Positions 16,877-26,677 are shown, counted from the stretch's first letter. The stretch: 64,000 nt of DNA from Burkholderiaceae bacterium (GCA_024235895.1 JACKLM010000007.1:124001-188000); one strand, 5' to 3'. Made by a program: numbers and translations. Notes: a model not told the origin generated them from the sequence alone.

Positions 16877-17050
16877 GTGAGCGAAGCCCGAACCTGGATG
16901 TGCCTGATCTGCGGCTGGATCTACGACGAGGCCGCGGGCGACCCCGAGCACGGCATCGCCGCCGGCACGCGCTGGGAGGACATCCCGATCAACTGGACCT
17001 GTCCCGAATGCGGCGCGCGCAAGGAGGACTTCGAGATGGTCCAGGTGTGA
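16877..17050 (+). CDS. Rubredoxin
   Basis: A 57-residue protein. It begins at a GTG (GTGAGCGAAGCC) and has the two iron-binding cysteine pairs of rubredoxin, in WMCLICGWIYDEAAG and WTCPECGARKEDFEMV. The conserved Tyr and the GTRWEDIPINW loop are also present. Rubredoxins carry one electron on a single Fe(Cys)4 site; partners are unknown here. In Burkholderiales a rubredoxin gene commonly lies between thiD/hemL and pilG, as seen. The gene is too short to stand out as an open frame and has no ATG start. It starts 18 nt after the TACAAT-containing inverted repeat. Confidence 0.93.
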   Translation: MSEARTWMCLICGWIYDEAAGDPEHGIAAGTRWEDIPINWTCPECGARKEDFEMVQV

Positions 17051-17215
17051 GACATCACCCGTGCGCGGCGCCGCCGAGCGGTCGCGATCTCCGGGTCTCG
17101 TGGTCGTTCGCGCCGCTTCTCGGGTTATCGATGGGGGGTGGCCGCATCGATACTGCCTCGGGCGGGCCGCGTTCGAACCCGAACGTGCCACCGACGATAC
17201 CGCAGGAGGGGCCGC

Positions 17216-17641
17216 GTGGAGTCTGCAGTCAACGATCTGCCTAGCCTGGCCGACGCCGCGCCGGCCGCAGGTGCGCGCGTACTCGTGATCGACGACAGCA
17301 ACACGATCCGCCGCAGCGCGGAGATCTTCCTGCGCCAGGGCGGGCACGAGGTGGTGCTGGCCGAGGACGGATTCGACGCCCTGGCCAAGATCAGCGACCA
17401 CGCACCCGACCTGATCTTCTGCGACATCCTGATGCCGCGCCTGGATGGCTACCAGACCTGCGCCATCATCAAGCGCAATCCTCGCTTCAGCGGCGTGCCG
17501 GTGATCATGCTGTCGTCCAAGGACGGGTTGTTCGACAAGGCGCGTGGGCGCATGGTCGGCTCGGAGGAGTACCTGACCAAGCCCTTCACCAAGGACCAGC
17601 TGCTGCGTGCGGTGGAGGTCTTCCGCCGCGTCGCGGCCTGA
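17216..17641 (+). CDS. pilG: Twitching motility response regulator PilG
   Basis: A 141-residue single-domain response regulator. The receiver has VLVIDDSNTIRRSAEIFL, phospho-acceptor D70 in LIFCDILMPRLDGYQT, VIMLSSKD, and the Lys of EEYLTKPFTKDQLL. The GTG start at 17216 is preceded by a strong GGAGG site and matches the short extension before the receiver; a longer frame from 17138 has no such site. PilG is the output regulator that promotes pilus extension downstream of the ChpA kinase. It is the first gene of pilG-pilH-pilI-pilJ-chpA, all on the plus strand with gaps of 26-38 nt. Confidence 0.92.
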   Translation: MESAVNDLPSLADAAPAAGARVLVIDDSNTIRRSAEIFLRQGGHEVVLAEDGFDALAKISDHAPDLIFCDILMPRLDGYQTCAIIKRNPRFSGVPVIMLSSKDGLFDKARGRMVGSEEYLTKPFTKDQLLRAVEVFRRVAA

Positions 17642-17667
17642 ATGCACTACCGGCGGGGACCGAGGCC

Positions 17668-18039
17668 ATGCCCATCCAGAAGATCCTGGTCGTCGACGAC
17701 TCGAAGACCGAGCTTTACCACCTCAAGGATCTGCTTCGTCGTAGCGGCTACAGCGTGTCCACGGCCGAGAACGGCGACGAGGCGATGCGACGGCTCGCCG
17801 AAGAAACGCCGGATCTGATCCTGATGGATGTCGTCATGCCCGGCACCAACGGCTTCCAGCTCACGCGCACCATCACGCGCGACCCGCGCTGGGCCGGCGT
17901 GCCGGTCATCATGTGCAGCAGCAAGGGCCAGGAGACCGACAAGGTCTGGGGTCTGCGCCAGGGCGCGCGCGACTACGTCGTCAAGCCGGTCGACGCCGAC
18001 CAGCTGCTGGCCAAGATCCGCGCTTTCGATCGGGCTTGA
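17668..18039 (+). CDS. pilH: Twitching motility response regulator PilH
   Basis: A 123-residue CheY-like protein: ILVVDDSKTELYHLKDLLRR, phospho-acceptor D54 in LILMDVVMPGTNGFQLTR, IMCSSKGQETD and DYVVKPVDADQLL. The sequence SKTE and the GTNGFQLTR stretch are typical of PilH rather than PilG. PilH acts as the second regulator of the Chp system, promoting pilus retraction or serving as a phosphate sink. It follows pilG by 26 nt. Confidence 0.92.
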   Translation: MPIQKILVVDDSKTELYHLKDLLRRSGYSVSTAENGDEAMRRLAEETPDLILMDVVMPGTNGFQLTRTITRDPRWAGVPVIMCSSKGQETDKVWGLRQGARDYVVKPVDADQLLAKIRAFDRA

Positions 18040-18068
18040 GCCGGCAGGTCGCCTGAGGTCCAGACGCG

Positions 18069-18596
18069 ATGGCCCGACGCGACGCGCTGCATGCCCTGCA
18101 GGCCCGGCTCGCCGAGCGGCTGCAGGCGGCGCCGTCGCAGGTGCAAGCGGTGGGTTGGCTGGCGGTCGAATGCGCAGGACACGGCCTGCTGTTCCCGCTC
18201 GCCAGCGCGGGCGAAATCGTCGCACTGCCGCCGATACAGCCGGTGCCGCACACGCAGGCTTGGTTCCTGGGTGTCACCAACCTGCGTGGTCGGCTGCACG
18301 GCGTGGTCGAGCTCGGTGGCTTCCTGGGGCTGCGCGTCCCAATGGCGGTCGATTCGCTGCCCGAGACGGCGCGCCTGGTCGCGCTCAACGCCGCGCACGG
18401 CAGTCAGGCCGCGCTGCTCGTCGACCGGCTGGCGGGCCTTCGGAGCGCCGGCTCGCTGCAGGCGCTGCCCGATGTCGCGGGCGAGCGCCCGGCTTTCGCC
18501 GGCACCTGCTGGCGTGACGCGGCCGGCCGCGCATGGCAGGAGATCGACCTGACCGCACTCGCCGCGCACCCGAGGTTTCTCGGCGTCGCGCGCTGA
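18069..18596 (+). CDS. pilI: CheW-like adaptor PilI
   Basis: A 175-residue protein with a CheW fold. The N-terminal helix MARRDALHALQARLAERLQA precedes the beta-barrel core, which contains LFPLASAGEIVALPPIQPVPHTQAWFLGVTNLRG in the usual order (the GVTNLRG turn is the CheW hallmark), then VELGGFLGL and ALLVDRLAGLRS. It should couple the PilJ receptor to the ChpA kinase. Located between pilH and pilJ. Confidence 0.9.
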   Translation: MARRDALHALQARLAERLQAAPSQVQAVGWLAVECAGHGLLFPLASAGEIVALPPIQPVPHTQAWFLGVTNLRGRLHGVVELGGFLGLRVPMAVDSLPETARLVALNAAHGSQAALLVDRLAGLRSAGSLQALPDVAGERPAFAGTCWRDAAGRAWQEIDLTALAAHPRFLGVAR

Positions 18597-18634
18597 GAAC
18601 CCGGACCGCCGCACCCCTCCCGACGAGAAACCCG

Positions 18635-20203
18635 ATGAACGTTTTGGACAGGATCAAGGGCCGCCGGTCCGAGGACAGCACCATCGACTCCGATTTGCCG
18701 ATGCCCCGCTTCGACGACGCGCAGCAACCCGAGGGACCGATGTCGCGCACCGTGCGGCTGGACCCGTCGACGGGCGGTGTCGCCAGCGTCGTGCCCGGCA
18801 CGCAGGCAGACAGCTCGATGCTGGACGAGGGCTCGCTGTCGCAGCCGATCGCCGGCGGTGATGCGTCCGTGCCGCACGACGCTGGCGCGCTGCCGTTGAT
18901 CGGGCAATTGCCGGTGGCACGGCAGCAGCGGCTGCTGGCCGCCGTCTTCCTTCTCGGGCTGGCGGGGCTGGTCGCGGTAACGCTGTGGGCGCTCTGGACG
19001 GTCGCCGACGCTGCCGCCGCAGCGCGACCCGGCCTCGCCGGGCTGGGCTGGCCGCACCTGGCCGGCGCGCTGGGTGCGCTGCTGGCGATGCTGCTGGGCG
19101 GCGGTGGGCTGCTGCGCGTGTTCGTGATCGACCAGACGACGCGCGCCCATGCCGCCGAGGCGTTGCGGCAGGAGGCCGAGCGCCAGGAGCACGAGGCCAA
19201 GCGGGTCAACGATGGCAACCAGGCGGCGATCCTGCGTCTGATGAACGAGCTCCAGACGGTGGCCGAGGGCGACCTGACGCAGCAGGCGACGGTCACCGAG
19301 GACATCACCGGGGCGATCGCCGACTCGGTCAACTACACGGTCGAGGAGCTGCGCGCGCTGGTGTCGGCGGTGCAGCAGACGGTCGCGCGCGTGACCGACA
19401 CGACGCAGGAGGTCGAGCAGACCTCGACCGAACTGCTCGCGGCGTCGACCGAGCAGCTGCGCGAGATCCGCGAGACCGGCGAGGCGGTGCTGCAGATGGC
19501 GGGGCGCATCAACGAGGTCTCCGGGCAGGCGCAGCAGACGGTGCAGGTCGCGCACCAGTCGCTGCACGCGGCCGAGACCGGGATGCGCGCGGTGCAAGAC
19601 ACGATCGGCGGCATGAACGCGATCCGCGAGCAGATCCAGGAGACGTCCAAGCGCATCAAGCGCCTGGGCGAGAGCAGCCAGGAGATCGGCGAGATCACCG
19701 AGCTGATCAGCGACATCACCGACCAGACGAACGTCCTGGCGCTCAACGCCGCGATCCAGGCTGCCAGCGCCGGCGAGGCCGGGCGTGGCTTCTCGGTCGT
19801 GGCCGAGGAGGTGCAGCGGTTGGCCGAACGCTCGGCCGACGCGACGCGCCAGATCGCCGCCATCGTGCGGACGATCCAGACCGACACCCAGGATGCGGTG
19901 GCGGCGATGGAGCGCAGCACGCAGGGGGTGGTCGAGGGCGCACGGCTGTCCGACGGCGCCGGCGCTGCGCTGTCCGATATCGACCGTGTCACGCGCGAGC
20001 TGTCGACGCTGATCGCCCGCATTGCCGAGCAGTCGTCGAGCGAGGCCACGGAGGCCAACGTCGTCGCCGGCAACATCCAGCACATCTTCGCCGTCACCGA
20101 GCAGACCGGCGAGGGCACGCGTTCGACCGCGCAGATGGTGCGCGAGCTGTCGCATATCGCCGAGGAGCTGCGTCAGTCGGTGTCGCGCTTCAAGGTCGGC
20201 TGA
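18635..20203 (+). CDS. pilJ: PilJ-type methyl-accepting chemotaxis protein lacking a periplasmic sensor domain
   Basis: A 522-residue receptor. A cytoplasmic N-terminal stretch of about 95 residues is followed by two membrane segments (about 99-121 and 139-163) separated by only about 17 residues. A long coiled coil follows, with the signalling hairpin tip (EIGEITELISDITDQTNVLALNAAIQ... then AGEAGRGFSVVAEEVQRLAERS). The operon position defines it as PilJ. Classical PilJ is about 680 residues, with two periplasmic PilJ sensor domains between its membrane segments; those are absent here. The start ATG at 18635 (MNVLDRIKGRR) follows pilI by 38 nt. Stimulus perception would have to occur in the membrane or cytoplasm, or through another protein. 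Confidence 0.88.
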   Translation: MNVLDRIKGRRSEDSTIDSDLPMPRFDDAQQPEGPMSRTVRLDPSTGGVASVVPGTQADSSMLDEGSLSQPIAGGDASVPHDAGALPLIGQLPVARQQRLLAAVFLLGLAGLVAVTLWALWTVADAAAAARPGLAGLGWPHLAGALGALLAMLLGGGGLLRVFVIDQTTRAHAAEALRQEAERQEHEAKRVNDGNQAAILRLMNELQTVAEGDLTQQATVTEDITGAIADSVNYTVEELRALVSAVQQTVARVTDTTQEVEQTSTELLAASTEQLREIRETGEAVLQMAGRINEVSGQAQQTVQVAHQSLHAAETGMRAVQDTIGGMNAIREQIQETSKRIKRLGESSQEIGEITELISDITDQTNVLALNAAIQAASAGEAGRGFSVVAEEVQRLAERSADATRQIAAIVRTIQTDTQDAVAAMERSTQGVVEGARLSDGAGAALSDIDRVTRELSTLIARIAEQSSSEATEANVVAGNIQHIFAVTEQTGEGTRSTAQMVRELSHIAEELRQSVSRFKVG

Positions 20204-20230
20204 GCGCCGCTGCGCACGAAGGGGCCTCTC

Positions 20231-23200
20231 ATGCCGCTCGGGCTTGCCGATCCTGTCCCGTCCGCGCCCGTGGGGCGACGTGCCGGCCAGGGCCCCGCCG
20301 AGATCCGCGCGGGCGAGGACCTCAGCACCCTGGCCTGGGTCGAGGGCGAGCTGCGGCGCAGCCTGGATCAGTGCGTCAAGGCGCTGCGCCGCTGGCTCAA
20401 GGAATCGTCCCAGCACGGCGCCTCCGACGTCGACGCCGTCGACCCGGCGCTGTTGCGCAGCGCGCGTGCGCCGCTGCACCAGGCGGTCGGGGCGCTCGAG
20501 CTCGTCGGCCAGCCGGTGGCTGCGGAGGTGCTGCGCGCTGCCGAGGCGGCGCTGCAGCGGCTCGGCGCGCGACCGCGCGGCGACATGGCCGATGCGGTGC
20601 AGACGATCGAACGCGCCGCGTTCGCGGTGCTCGACTATGTCGCGCGTCGTGTCGCCGGCAAGCCGGTCGGTGCCCTGGCGATGTTCCCGCAGTACGCGGC
20701 CGCGCAGGCACTGGCCGGTGTCGAGCGCGTCCACCCGAGCGAGCTCTGGAGCCGCGACTGGCATTGGCAGGCGCTGGAACCCGACCCGGGCGCCGTGGCG
20801 CGAGAACCCGACGATTCCGCGCGCGCCGAGATGGAGGCGCTGGTACTCGTGCTGATGCGCCAGCCGGGCCCCGAGGCCTGCGTCCGCATGGGCGCCCTGT
20901 GCGCCGGGTTGGCCGCCGGTGGCGAAGGCCGCGCGCGCACGCTGTGGCAGCTGGCTGCCGCCCTGTACGAGGGCCAGGCCGCCGGACTGATCGAGCCCGA
21001 TGTCCACGTCAAGCGCATCGCGTCGCGGCTGCACGCGCTCGCCCGTGCAGCCGGGCGTGGCCGCCCCGAGTGGCCGGACCGACTCGCGCGCGAGCTGCTG
21101 TTCTTCTGCCTGCGCGCGCGCCTGCGCGGCGACGCCTCGGCGACGCCTAGGCTGGCCGCGGTGCAAAGCACGTGGCCACCCGACGACGAGTTGGCCGCGG
21201 GCTACGACCAGCCGCGCCTGGGGCTGTTCGATCCGGCGCGCATCGCGCAGGCGCGCCGGCGGGTGACGGCCGCCAAGGAGGCATGGTCGGCCGCTGCCGG
21301 CGGTGAGACCGTCCCGGGGACCGGCGTCGCGGAGTCGATGACGCTGCTGGCCGACTCGGTGCAGCGGTTGTTCCCCGACGGTGATGGTCTCGGCAGCGCG
21401 CTGCAGGAGGCAGCTGCACTTTGCGTGCCCGGGGAGGCGTTGCCGGCGGCGCTGGCGATGGAAGTCGCCACCGGCATGCTGTATCTGGAGGCGGTGCTCG
21501 ACGATGGCGAGCTCGACGCGCCGGAGCTGCCCGACCGCGTCCGGCGCCTGGCCGCGCGGGTTCGATCGGTGGCCCGGGGCGCCGAGCCCCATGCGCTCGA
21601 GAGCTGGATGGAAGAGCTCTTCCGGCGCGTCTCCGACCGCCAGACCATGGGCAGCGTGGTGCAGGAGCTTCGCGCCTCGATGGCCGAGGTCGAGAAGCAG
21701 GTCGACCTCTTCTTCCGCGATCCCGCGCAGACCGCCGTGCTGATCCCGGTGCCGGCAGCGTTGGCGTCGATGCGCGGTGTGCTGTCGGTGCTGGGTATCG
21801 ATCATGCGGCGCAGGCGGTCGTCCGCCTTCGCGAGGAGGTCGACCGGCTCGTGCGCAACGGCGCGGGCGACGTCGCCGATGTCGATGCGGTCTTCCAGCG
21901 CCTGGCCGACAACCTGGGTGCGCTCGGCTTCCTGGTCGACATGCTCGGCGTGCAGCCGCACGCGGCCAAGGCCTTGTTCCGTTTCGACGAGGCCAGTGGC
22001 CGGCTGAAGTCGGTCGTCGACCGCGCCGCGGCGGTCGTCACGGCGGGCGACATGCCTGCGACCGCGCGTGCCACTCGCGATGCTGCGCCTTCCGATGCCG
22101 CGACGCGCGTGGCCGCTGCCGAGGCCGCGGCCGCCACCGCCACCGCTGCTGCGCGGGCCGAGGTCAGGGGCCAGATGGGGCCAACGCCGCATACCGCCGC
22201 CGGCGGGCCTTCGGTTGATTCGACCGCGTCGACGGACGAGGATGCCGAAGTGCGTCAGGTCTTCCTGGAGGAGGCGCGAGAGGTCATCGAGAGTGCCCGT
22301 GTCGCGCTGGCGGCGCTGGCCGAGGCGCCGGACGACGTGTCGGAGCTGACCACCGTGCGGCGCGCCTTTCATACCCTCAAGGGCAGTTCGAGAATGGTCG
22401 GCCTGACCGACTTCGGCGATACCGCGTGGGCTTGCGAGCGGCTGTACAACGCAAGGCTGGCGGGGGTTCCTAGGATGGACGGCGCGCTGGCGCAGTTCAG
22501 CGACGACGCGCTGCGGCGTCTGGCCGAGTGGGTCGATGCGATTGCCGCCGGCGGGCCGCGCCCGGAGGCCAGCCTGGGCGTGGCACCCGCTGCCGATGCG
22601 CTGCGCGATGGGCGCGCGGCGGACAGTCCGGCAGCAGGGCCGGTCGGCGATGGCGTCGTCACCGAGCCGGCTGCCTCGTCGCGGAACGTGGCGGCCGAGG
22701 CGATCGAGAACGCGGTCGCGCCGGATGCAGGCGGACGGCCGCAATCCTGCGCGCCCGTCGAGGCCGATGCGGCGCCCGTCGAGCCGTCGACGCTGGCCTC
22801 GATGGTTCCGGACCTGCCCAGCGCTGCCGATCTCGACTTGACCGTCTCCACGTCTCGGCCCGAGCAACCCGCCGTCACGGCTGGAGGCGTGCAACGGCTG
22901 GATGTCGAGTGCCTGGGCATCGAGCTCGACCTGGGTGCGCTCGATGCCGAGCAGGCGCAGGCTGAACCGGGTCTGGCGCCCGGCCTCGCTCCGGCGGACA
23001 TCGCCGCAGCCCCGGCTGTCGACCTCGCCGAGCCCTCGGGCGGGCGCTGCGACGAGGCGGTCCTCGTGCTGCGGCTGGACGGCGAGCCGTCGATCGACGC
23101 CGAGACACAGCCGATGCCGATCGAGCTCGCGCCATCGCTGATGCGCGCGGACGACGTCCCGCCAGCCGAGCTGGTGACGGAGCGATTCGAACCCGTCGCC

Positions 23201-26200
23201 GACGAGCGGCACGCGGTCGAGGCGGGGATCCTGGGGTCCGCCGACGAAGAGGTCCGCGATTTCGCGGTCACGCAAGCCGGATTCCCCGAGGACGGGACGA
23301 CGCCGACGCGAAGCTTGGCAAACGAGGTCGAGGTGGCGGAGATCCCGCTGACCGACTGGCCCGAATTCGGCATCGTCGGCATCGGTCCGACGGACGTCGA
23401 AGAGTGCCGGGCCGATGGCGAGACCGAGATCGAGGCGGGTGCCGGGGCACGCGCCGGCACATCGACGGGCGAGGTGGTCGCCGAGGGGGCGCCCGAAGCG
23501 CCGCCCGACGAGGCCGGGCGATGGGCGGATCAGCCTGCCCAGGCACCGGCCGGCGCGGCCGCGGACCGTGGCAGCGAGACGGACGAGCAGGTCAAGCTCG
23601 TCGGGCCGCTGCGCATCCCGATTCCGCTGTTCAACATCTTCGTTGCCGAAGCGGACGAGCAGTCACGCCGGCTGGGCACCGAACTGGCCGAGTGGGCGCT
23701 GGAGCCCGCGAGGCCGGTGGGTGAGGTCGCGATCGCAATGGCGCACTCGCTGGCGGGCAACTCGGCGACGGTCGGCCATGGCGAGCTGTCGTCGCTGGCG
23801 CGTCAGCTCGAGCATGCGCTGATGCGCAGCCGTGCCGTCGGCCGTGCTCGCGGTGACGAGGCGGCGCTGTTCGTCCAGACAGCCGACGAGATCCGCGGCC
23901 TGTTGCATCAGTTCGCCGCCGGCTTCCACAAGGCCGCATCGGCTGAATTGGTCCGACGATTGCAGGAGCACGAGCGCTGGCCGATGCCGGTCGATGCCGC
24001 CGTCGACAGCTTCGCGGCGGACGACGCGGCGCTCGATGAGGACCATGCACGGACGATGGCCGAGCCCCGTGACGCAGTCGGCGTCGTCGCTGACAGCCCT
24101 GCCGCCGCACCGCCCCAGGACGCCGTCGATGAGGAGGCGATCGACGTCGTCGACTCGATCGACGCCGAGTTGTTCCCGATCTTCGAGGAAGAGGCCGAGG
24201 AACTGCTGCCGCAATTGCACGCGCGGCTCGCGGACTGGCTGCGTCAGCCGGCCGATCGCGGTGCGCCTGCCGCGGCGCTGCGCACCTTGCACACCTTCAA
24301 GGGGGGGGCGCGACTCGCCGGCGCGATGCACCTGGGCGAGCAGGCCCACCGGCTCGAATCGGGCATCGAGCGGCTCGCCGGGACGGGCGATGCGGCCCCG
24401 ACGGCGATCGCGCAGTTGCTCGGCCGCGCCGACGCGATGGCGACCGACTTCGAACGGCTGCGCGCCGCATCCGTGCCCGCGCGAGGCGGAGGCTTCGACG
24501 TCGACGCCGGGGCGGGCCAAGACGGGGTCCGGGTGCCCGAAGGCGAGTACACCGAGGCGTCCTGCATGTCGCCGGGCGACGGCACCGCCTCGCCCGACTC
24601 GGCGACGGTGAAGACCGCGGGCCGCCAGCCCGAGACGATCGCGCAGGCGGCGCGAGTGCAGGCCGGGGCGTCGTCGCTCGCCTTCATCGACTGGACGCGC
24701 TTCAACGATGCCGGCGAGGCTGCACCGGCGGCCGGACCGGCATCCGAGCCCGACGGCAGCACGGCCGGCGCGGGAGCGGCCGCAGCGACCGTGCGCGTGC
24801 GCGCGGCGCTGCTGGACCGGCTGGTCGGCGAGGCGGGCGAGGTCAGCATCACGCGTGCACGGCTCGAGGCCGACGTGCGCGCGCTGCAGGCATCGATGCT
24901 GGACCTGACCGACAACCTGGAGCGGCTGCGCAGCCAGTTGCGCGACCTCGAACTGCAGGCCGAGACGCAGATGGCGTCGCGGCTGGAGGCGGCCAAGGCG
25001 GCGGCCGAGGCCTTCGACCCGCTCGAGCTCGACCGCTTCACGCGCTTTCAGGAGATCACGCGCATGATGGCCGAGTCGGTTGCCGACGTCGCCACCGTCC
25101 AGCGCAGCCTGCAGCGCACGCTGCAGTCGTCGGAGGACGATCTGGCGGCGCAGGCGCGGCTGACGCGCGCGTTGCAGGACGACCTGTTGCGCACGCGCAT
25201 GGTCGAGTTCGAGAGCCTGGCCGACCGTCTGTATCGCGTCGTGCGGCTGGCTGCCGGCGAGTCCGGCAAGTCGGTGCGCATGGACCTGATCGGCGGCGGC
25301 ATCGAGATCGATCGCGGCGTGCTGGAGCGCATGGTCGGCCCGTTCGAGCACCTGCTGCGCAACGCCGTCGCGCACGGCATCGAGCCGGCCGACGCGCGCC
25401 GCGCCGCCGGCAAGCCCGACACCGGCCGCATCACGATGACCGTCGTCCAGGAGGGCAACGAGGTTGCGGTCGAGGTGCGCGACGACGGTGCCGGGCTGGA
25501 TCTGGCGCGCATCCGCGCACGTGGCGTCGAGCGCGGCCTGCTCGCGTCCGACGCTGCGGACGACGACGAGACGCTGGCGGCGATGATCTTCGAGCCCGGA
25601 TTCAGTACCGCCGAGTCGGTCAGCGGGCTGGCGGGTCGCGGTGTCGGCATGGACGTGGTGCGTGCCGAGGTGCAGGCCGTGGGCGGTCGGATCCTCACCC
25701 ACAGCGAGCCGGGTCGCGGCACGGCGTTCAGGCTGTTGCTGCCGCTGACGACCGCGGTCACGCAGGTCGTGATGCTGCGCTACGGCCGCTCGCAGGTCGC
25801 GCTGCCGTCCACGCTGGTCGAGGTCGTACGTCGCGCCACGCCGGCGCAGATCGACGCCGCCTACGCGAGGGGCACCTGGGACGAGGACGGGCAGGCGCTG
25901 CCGTTCTTCTGGCTCGGCGCGCTGCTGCAGGACGACGCCCGCGCGCAGTCCGGGCTGCGCAGCCACATGGTCGTCGTCGTGCGCAGCGCCGCCCAGCGCG
26001 TTGCGGTCCACGTCGACGAGGTCGTCGGCCAGCAGGAGGTCGTGGTCAAGAAGCTGGGGCCGCAGCTCGCGCGGCTGCCCGGGTTGGCGGGCGTCACGCT
26101 GCTGCCGTCGGGGCAGGTGGCGACGATCTACAACCCGGTCGCGCTGGCGACGGTCTACGGCGACGACGCGCGCCGTCGCATGGGGCTGGTGGCTGCGGTT

Positions 26201-26677
26201 TCCAGTGCCGCGGTTGCCGATGCCGACACGGCGCCGGTTCCGGCGGCGCATGCCGTCGAGCCGGCGACCCCTACGGGTGGCGCCGAGTCGACGCCGCGAT
26301 CGCCGCTGGTGATGGTCGTCGACGACTCGCTGACGGTGCGCCGCGTGATGCAGCGTCTGCTGCAGCGCGAGGGCTACCGCGTCGTGCTCGCCAAGGACGG
26401 TCTGGACGCGATCGACAAGCTCGCCGGCGAGCGCCCGGCGGTGCTGCTGAGCGACATCGAGATGCCGCGCATGGACGGCTTCGACCTCGTGCGCAACGTG
26501 CGCGCCGACGAGCGGCTGGCGGCGCTGCCGGTGATCATGATCACGTCGCGCATCGCGTCCAAGCACCGTGAGCTCGCGGCCACGCTGGGCGTCGAGCACT
26601 ATCTCGGCAAGCCGTTCGCCGAGGACGAGTTGCTGGCGCTGGTCGCGCGCCACGCGGTCAGCGACGTCGCCGGCTGA
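20231..26677 (+). CDS. Giant hybrid chemotaxis kinase ChpA/PilL (multi-Hpt CheA with receiver)
   Basis: A 2148-residue protein. The N-terminal 600 residues contain helical Hpt/FimL-like bundles with no clear phospho-His. Three recognisable Hpt histidines follow: H714 in FHTLKGSSRMVGL, H1172 in MAHSLAGNSATVGH and H1354 in LHTFKGGARLAGAM. Long acidic, low-complexity linkers separate them (about 760-1120). After these come a dimerisation helix pair (about 1530-1650), the HATPase domain (LLRNAVAHGIEPAD about 1710, GRGVGMDVV), a CheW-like domain (about 1835-1985) and a C-terminal receiver with D2075 in LLSDIEMPRMDGFDLV. It phosphorylates PilG and PilH. ChpA of Pseudomonas has a similar but not identical set of phosphotransfer domains. 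It starts 28 nt after pilJ. Confidence 0.92.
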   Translation: MPLGLADPVPSAPVGRRAGQGPAEIRAGEDLSTLAWVEGELRRSLDQCVKALRRWLKESSQHGASDVDAVDPALLRSARAPLHQAVGALELVGQPVAAEVLRAAEAALQRLGARPRGDMADAVQTIERAAFAVLDYVARRVAGKPVGALAMFPQYAAAQALAGVERVHPSELWSRDWHWQALEPDPGAVAREPDDSARAEMEALVLVLMRQPGPEACVRMGALCAGLAAGGEGRARTLWQLAAALYEGQAAGLIEPDVHVKRIASRLHALARAAGRGRPEWPDRLARELLFFCLRARLRGDASATPRLAAVQSTWPPDDELAAGYDQPRLGLFDPARIAQARRRVTAAKEAWSAAAGGETVPGTGVAESMTLLADSVQRLFPDGDGLGSALQEAAALCVPGEALPAALAMEVATGMLYLEAVLDDGELDAPELPDRVRRLAARVRSVARGAEPHALESWMEELFRRVSDRQTMGSVVQELRASMAEVEKQVDLFFRDPAQTAVLIPVPAALASMRGVLSVLGIDHAAQAVVRLREEVDRLVRNGAGDVADVDAVFQRLADNLGALGFLVDMLGVQPHAAKALFRFDEASGRLKSVVDRAAAVVTAGDMPATARATRDAAPSDAATRVAAAEAAAATATAAARAEVRGQMGPTPHTAAGGPSVDSTASTDEDAEVRQVFLEEAREVIESARVALAALAEAPDDVSELTTVRRAFHTLKGSSRMVGLTDFGDTAWACERLYNARLAGVPRMDGALAQFSDDALRRLAEWVDAIAAGGPRPEASLGVAPAADALRDGRAADSPAAGPVGDGVVTEPAASSRNVAAEAIENAVAPDAGGRPQSCAPVEADAAPVEPSTLASMVPDLPSAADLDLTVSTSRPEQPAVTAGGVQRLDVECLGIELDLGALDAEQAQAEPGLAPGLAPADIAAAPAVDLAEPSGGRCDEAVLVLRLDGEPSIDAETQPMPIELAPSLMRADDVPPAELVTERFEPVADERHAVEAGILGSADEEVRDFAVTQAGFPEDGTTPTRSLANEVEVAEIPLTDWPEFGIVGIGPTDVEECRADGETEIEAGAGARAGTSTGEVVAEGAPEAPPDEAGRWADQPAQAPAGAAADRGSETDEQVKLVGPLRIPIPLFNIFVAEADEQSRRLGTELAEWALEPARPVGEVAIAMAHSLAGNSATVGHGELSSLARQLEHALMRSRAVGRARGDEAALFVQTADEIRGLLHQFAAGFHKAASAELVRRLQEHERWPMPVDAAVDSFAADDAALDEDHARTMAEPRDAVGVVADSPAAAPPQDAVDEEAIDVVDSIDAELFPIFEEEAEELLPQLHARLADWLRQPADRGAPAAALRTLHTFKGGARLAGAMHLGEQAHRLESGIERLAGTGDAAPTAIAQLLGRADAMATDFERLRAASVPARGGGFDVDAGAGQDGVRVPEGEYTEASCMSPGDGTASPDSATVKTAGRQPETIAQAARVQAGASSLAFIDWTRFNDAGEAAPAAGPASEPDGSTAGAGAAAATVRVRAALLDRLVGEAGEVSITRARLEADVRALQASMLDLTDNLERLRSQLRDLELQAETQMASRLEAAKAAAEAFDPLELDRFTRFQEITRMMAESVADVATVQRSLQRTLQSSEDDLAAQARLTRALQDDLLRTRMVEFESLADRLYRVVRLAAGESGKSVRMDLIGGGIEIDRGVLERMVGPFEHLLRNAVAHGIEPADARRAAGKPDTGRITMTVVQEGNEVAVEVRDDGAGLDLARIRARGVERGLLASDAADDDETLAAMIFEPGFSTAESVSGLAGRGVGMDVVRAEVQAVGGRILTHSEPGRGTAFRLLLPLTTAVTQVVMLRYGRSQVALPSTLVEVVRRATPAQIDAAYARGTWDEDGQALPFFWLGALLQDDARAQSGLRSHMVVVVRSAAQRVAVHVDEVVGQQEVVVKKLGPQLARLPGLAGVTLLPSGQVATIYNPVALATVYGDDARRRMGLVAAVSSAAVADADTAPVPAAHAVEPATPTGGAESTPRSPLVMVVDDSLTVRRVMQRLLQREGYRVVLAKDGLDAIDKLAGERPAVLLSDIEMPRMDGFDLVRNVRADERLAALPVIMITSRIASKHRELAATLGVEHYLGKPFAEDELLALVARHAVSDVAG

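Noticed and set aside
18404..23275. A 1623-codon open frame on the minus strand
   Set aside because: It lies antisense to pilI, pilJ and chpA and gives an Arg/Gly/His-rich product with no domain; it is a by-product of high GC codon bias.
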